DNA of 64,000 nt from Lachnospiraceae bacterium (lineage in GTDB: Bacteria; Bacillota; Clostridia; Lachnospirales; Lachnospiraceae), in NCBI GenBank assembly GCA_017552985.1, contig JAFZNO010000047.1, positions 1-64,000 of the forward strand, read 5' to 3'. Made by a program: the position numbers and the translations under genes. This document shows positions 63,711-64,000 of this stretch, piece by piece; position 1 is the first letter of the stretch, and every line of letters starts with the position of its first letter. The notes under the pieces are model-generated. The model ran no database searches, was not told the origin of the DNA, and saw only the letters and a list, made by a program, of their open reading frames with translations.

Positions 63711-63748
63711 AGAGTCATGAGACATTTTTGTCCCATGACTCTTTTTTC
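63711..63748 (+). terminator. Intrinsic terminator after tRNA-Thr
   Basis: AGAGTCATGAGACA and TGTCCCATGACTCT pair around a short T loop, followed by six Ts. Confidence 0.92.
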
Positions 63749-63764
63749 ACGCAAAAAAATCCTG

Positions 63765-63792
63765 TTGCTAACTTTACCCTAATTGATATAAT
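63765..63792 (+). promoter_or_regulatory. Promoter of the last, partial gene
   Basis: TTGCTA (63765-63770), a 16-bp spacer and perfect TATAAT (63787-63792). Confidence 0.65.
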
Positions 63793-63826
63793 GGATTTAG
63801 CAACGTTTTGCTTATGGAGTAAGGAC

Positions 63827-64000
63827 ATGAGAGGAAGAAAGAGGTATTTGGGAATTTCCGTTTTTACGGGAATTTTCTTCCTGCTGACGCTGGGAATCGG
63901 ACTTGCTTTTTTTTATAATGCCCGCGAATTACAGCAGGAACAGGAAAAATTATATAAAGCACGCTATGCGATGATCGTTGAAGATAGAAAAACGCCGTTT
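63827..64000 (+). CDS. N-terminus of a membrane-anchored protein, cut by the window edge
   Basis: The ATG at 63827 (GGAG upstream) opens a frame that runs off the window after 58 codons. It encodes a basic head (MRGRKRY), one hydrophobic helix (LGISVFTGIFFLLTLGIGLAFFY) and the start of a helical, Gln/Glu/Lys-rich segment (ARELQQEQEKLYKARYAM). That layout fits a bitopic protein with an external or coiled-coil domain, such as a sensor or a wall-associated enzyme. Too little is present to name it. Confidence 0.6.
   Translation, partial: MRGRKRYLGISVFTGIFFLLTLGIGLAFFYNARELQQEQEKLYKARYAMIVEDRKTPF

Noticed and set aside
1..64000. Prophage, insertion sequence or integrated plasmid
   Set aside because: No integrase, transposase, phage structural or plasmid replication gene was found, and the housekeeping gene orders are intact.

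Overview
The window looks like a chromosome segment of an anaerobic clostridium, most likely a member of the Lachnospiraceae or a close relative. The reasons are T-box leaders in front of trpE and cysS, a fused trpG-trpD gene, the rimP-nusA-ylxR-ylxQ-infB-rbfA-nrnA-truB-ribF order, the cysS-mrnC-rlmB-sigH block that ends in the sporulation/transition-phase sigma factor, an archaeal-type aspartyl-tRNA synthetase, a Na/Pi-PhoU protein and a gut-style GH2 beta-glucuronidase. Every supported gene lies on the + strand.

Layout. 1-5911: two full-length paralogous lipoproteins, each with an N-terminal beta-rich half and a C-terminal solute-binding half, flanked by partial relatives and one unknown membrane-anchored protein. 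5987-13727: a complete tryptophan operon (trpE, trpGD, trpC, trpF, trpB, trpA) behind a strong promoter and a Trp-specific T-box, closed by an intrinsic terminator. 13725-27883: a surface-protein operon of three single-pass proteins with short exported beta-rich domains, followed by a 3705-residue secreted protein full of GLUG-like Gly-Gly repeats. 27920-37538: the translation and transcription core operon, from rimP to ribF. 37554-40584: a Na/Pi transporter and an NlpC/P60 wall hydrolase with WalR-type boxes at its promoter. 40594-46782: tRNA-Val and tRNA-Met, a GH2 enzyme, an HMGL-type aldolase, and a GntR-ABC exporter operon with its own operator palindrome. 46792-53943: a DEAD-box helicase behind a leader-peptide/hairpin element, ispF, rarA, an orphan U32-like Cys-cluster protein and lgt. 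54033-59242: archaeal-type aspS with an in-frame amber codon, then T-box-cysS-mrnC-rlmB-sigH. 59399-64000: a long RND transporter, tRNA-Thr and the start of a membrane protein cut by the window edge.

The most unusual signal is not a gene. Two intergenic regions (36307-36547 and 51691-51879) carry an alternating inverted array of an 8-bp motif, TGGGTAWW then WWTACCCA. The unit is 50-52 bp, the forward-to-inverted offset is 27-28 bp throughout, and the sequence between motifs is unrelated. Other notable points are tandem duplications that include the stop codons of rarA and of the next gene, arginine/glycine repeat expansions in IF-2 and the helicase, a triplicated 12-residue segment in TruB, a compositionally foreign segment inside the giant surface gene, and a strong preference for ACGT over ATGT in coding sequence.

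All coordinates and motifs were read by hand. No database search, folding or alignment program was run, so family names rest on recognised motifs and gene order.
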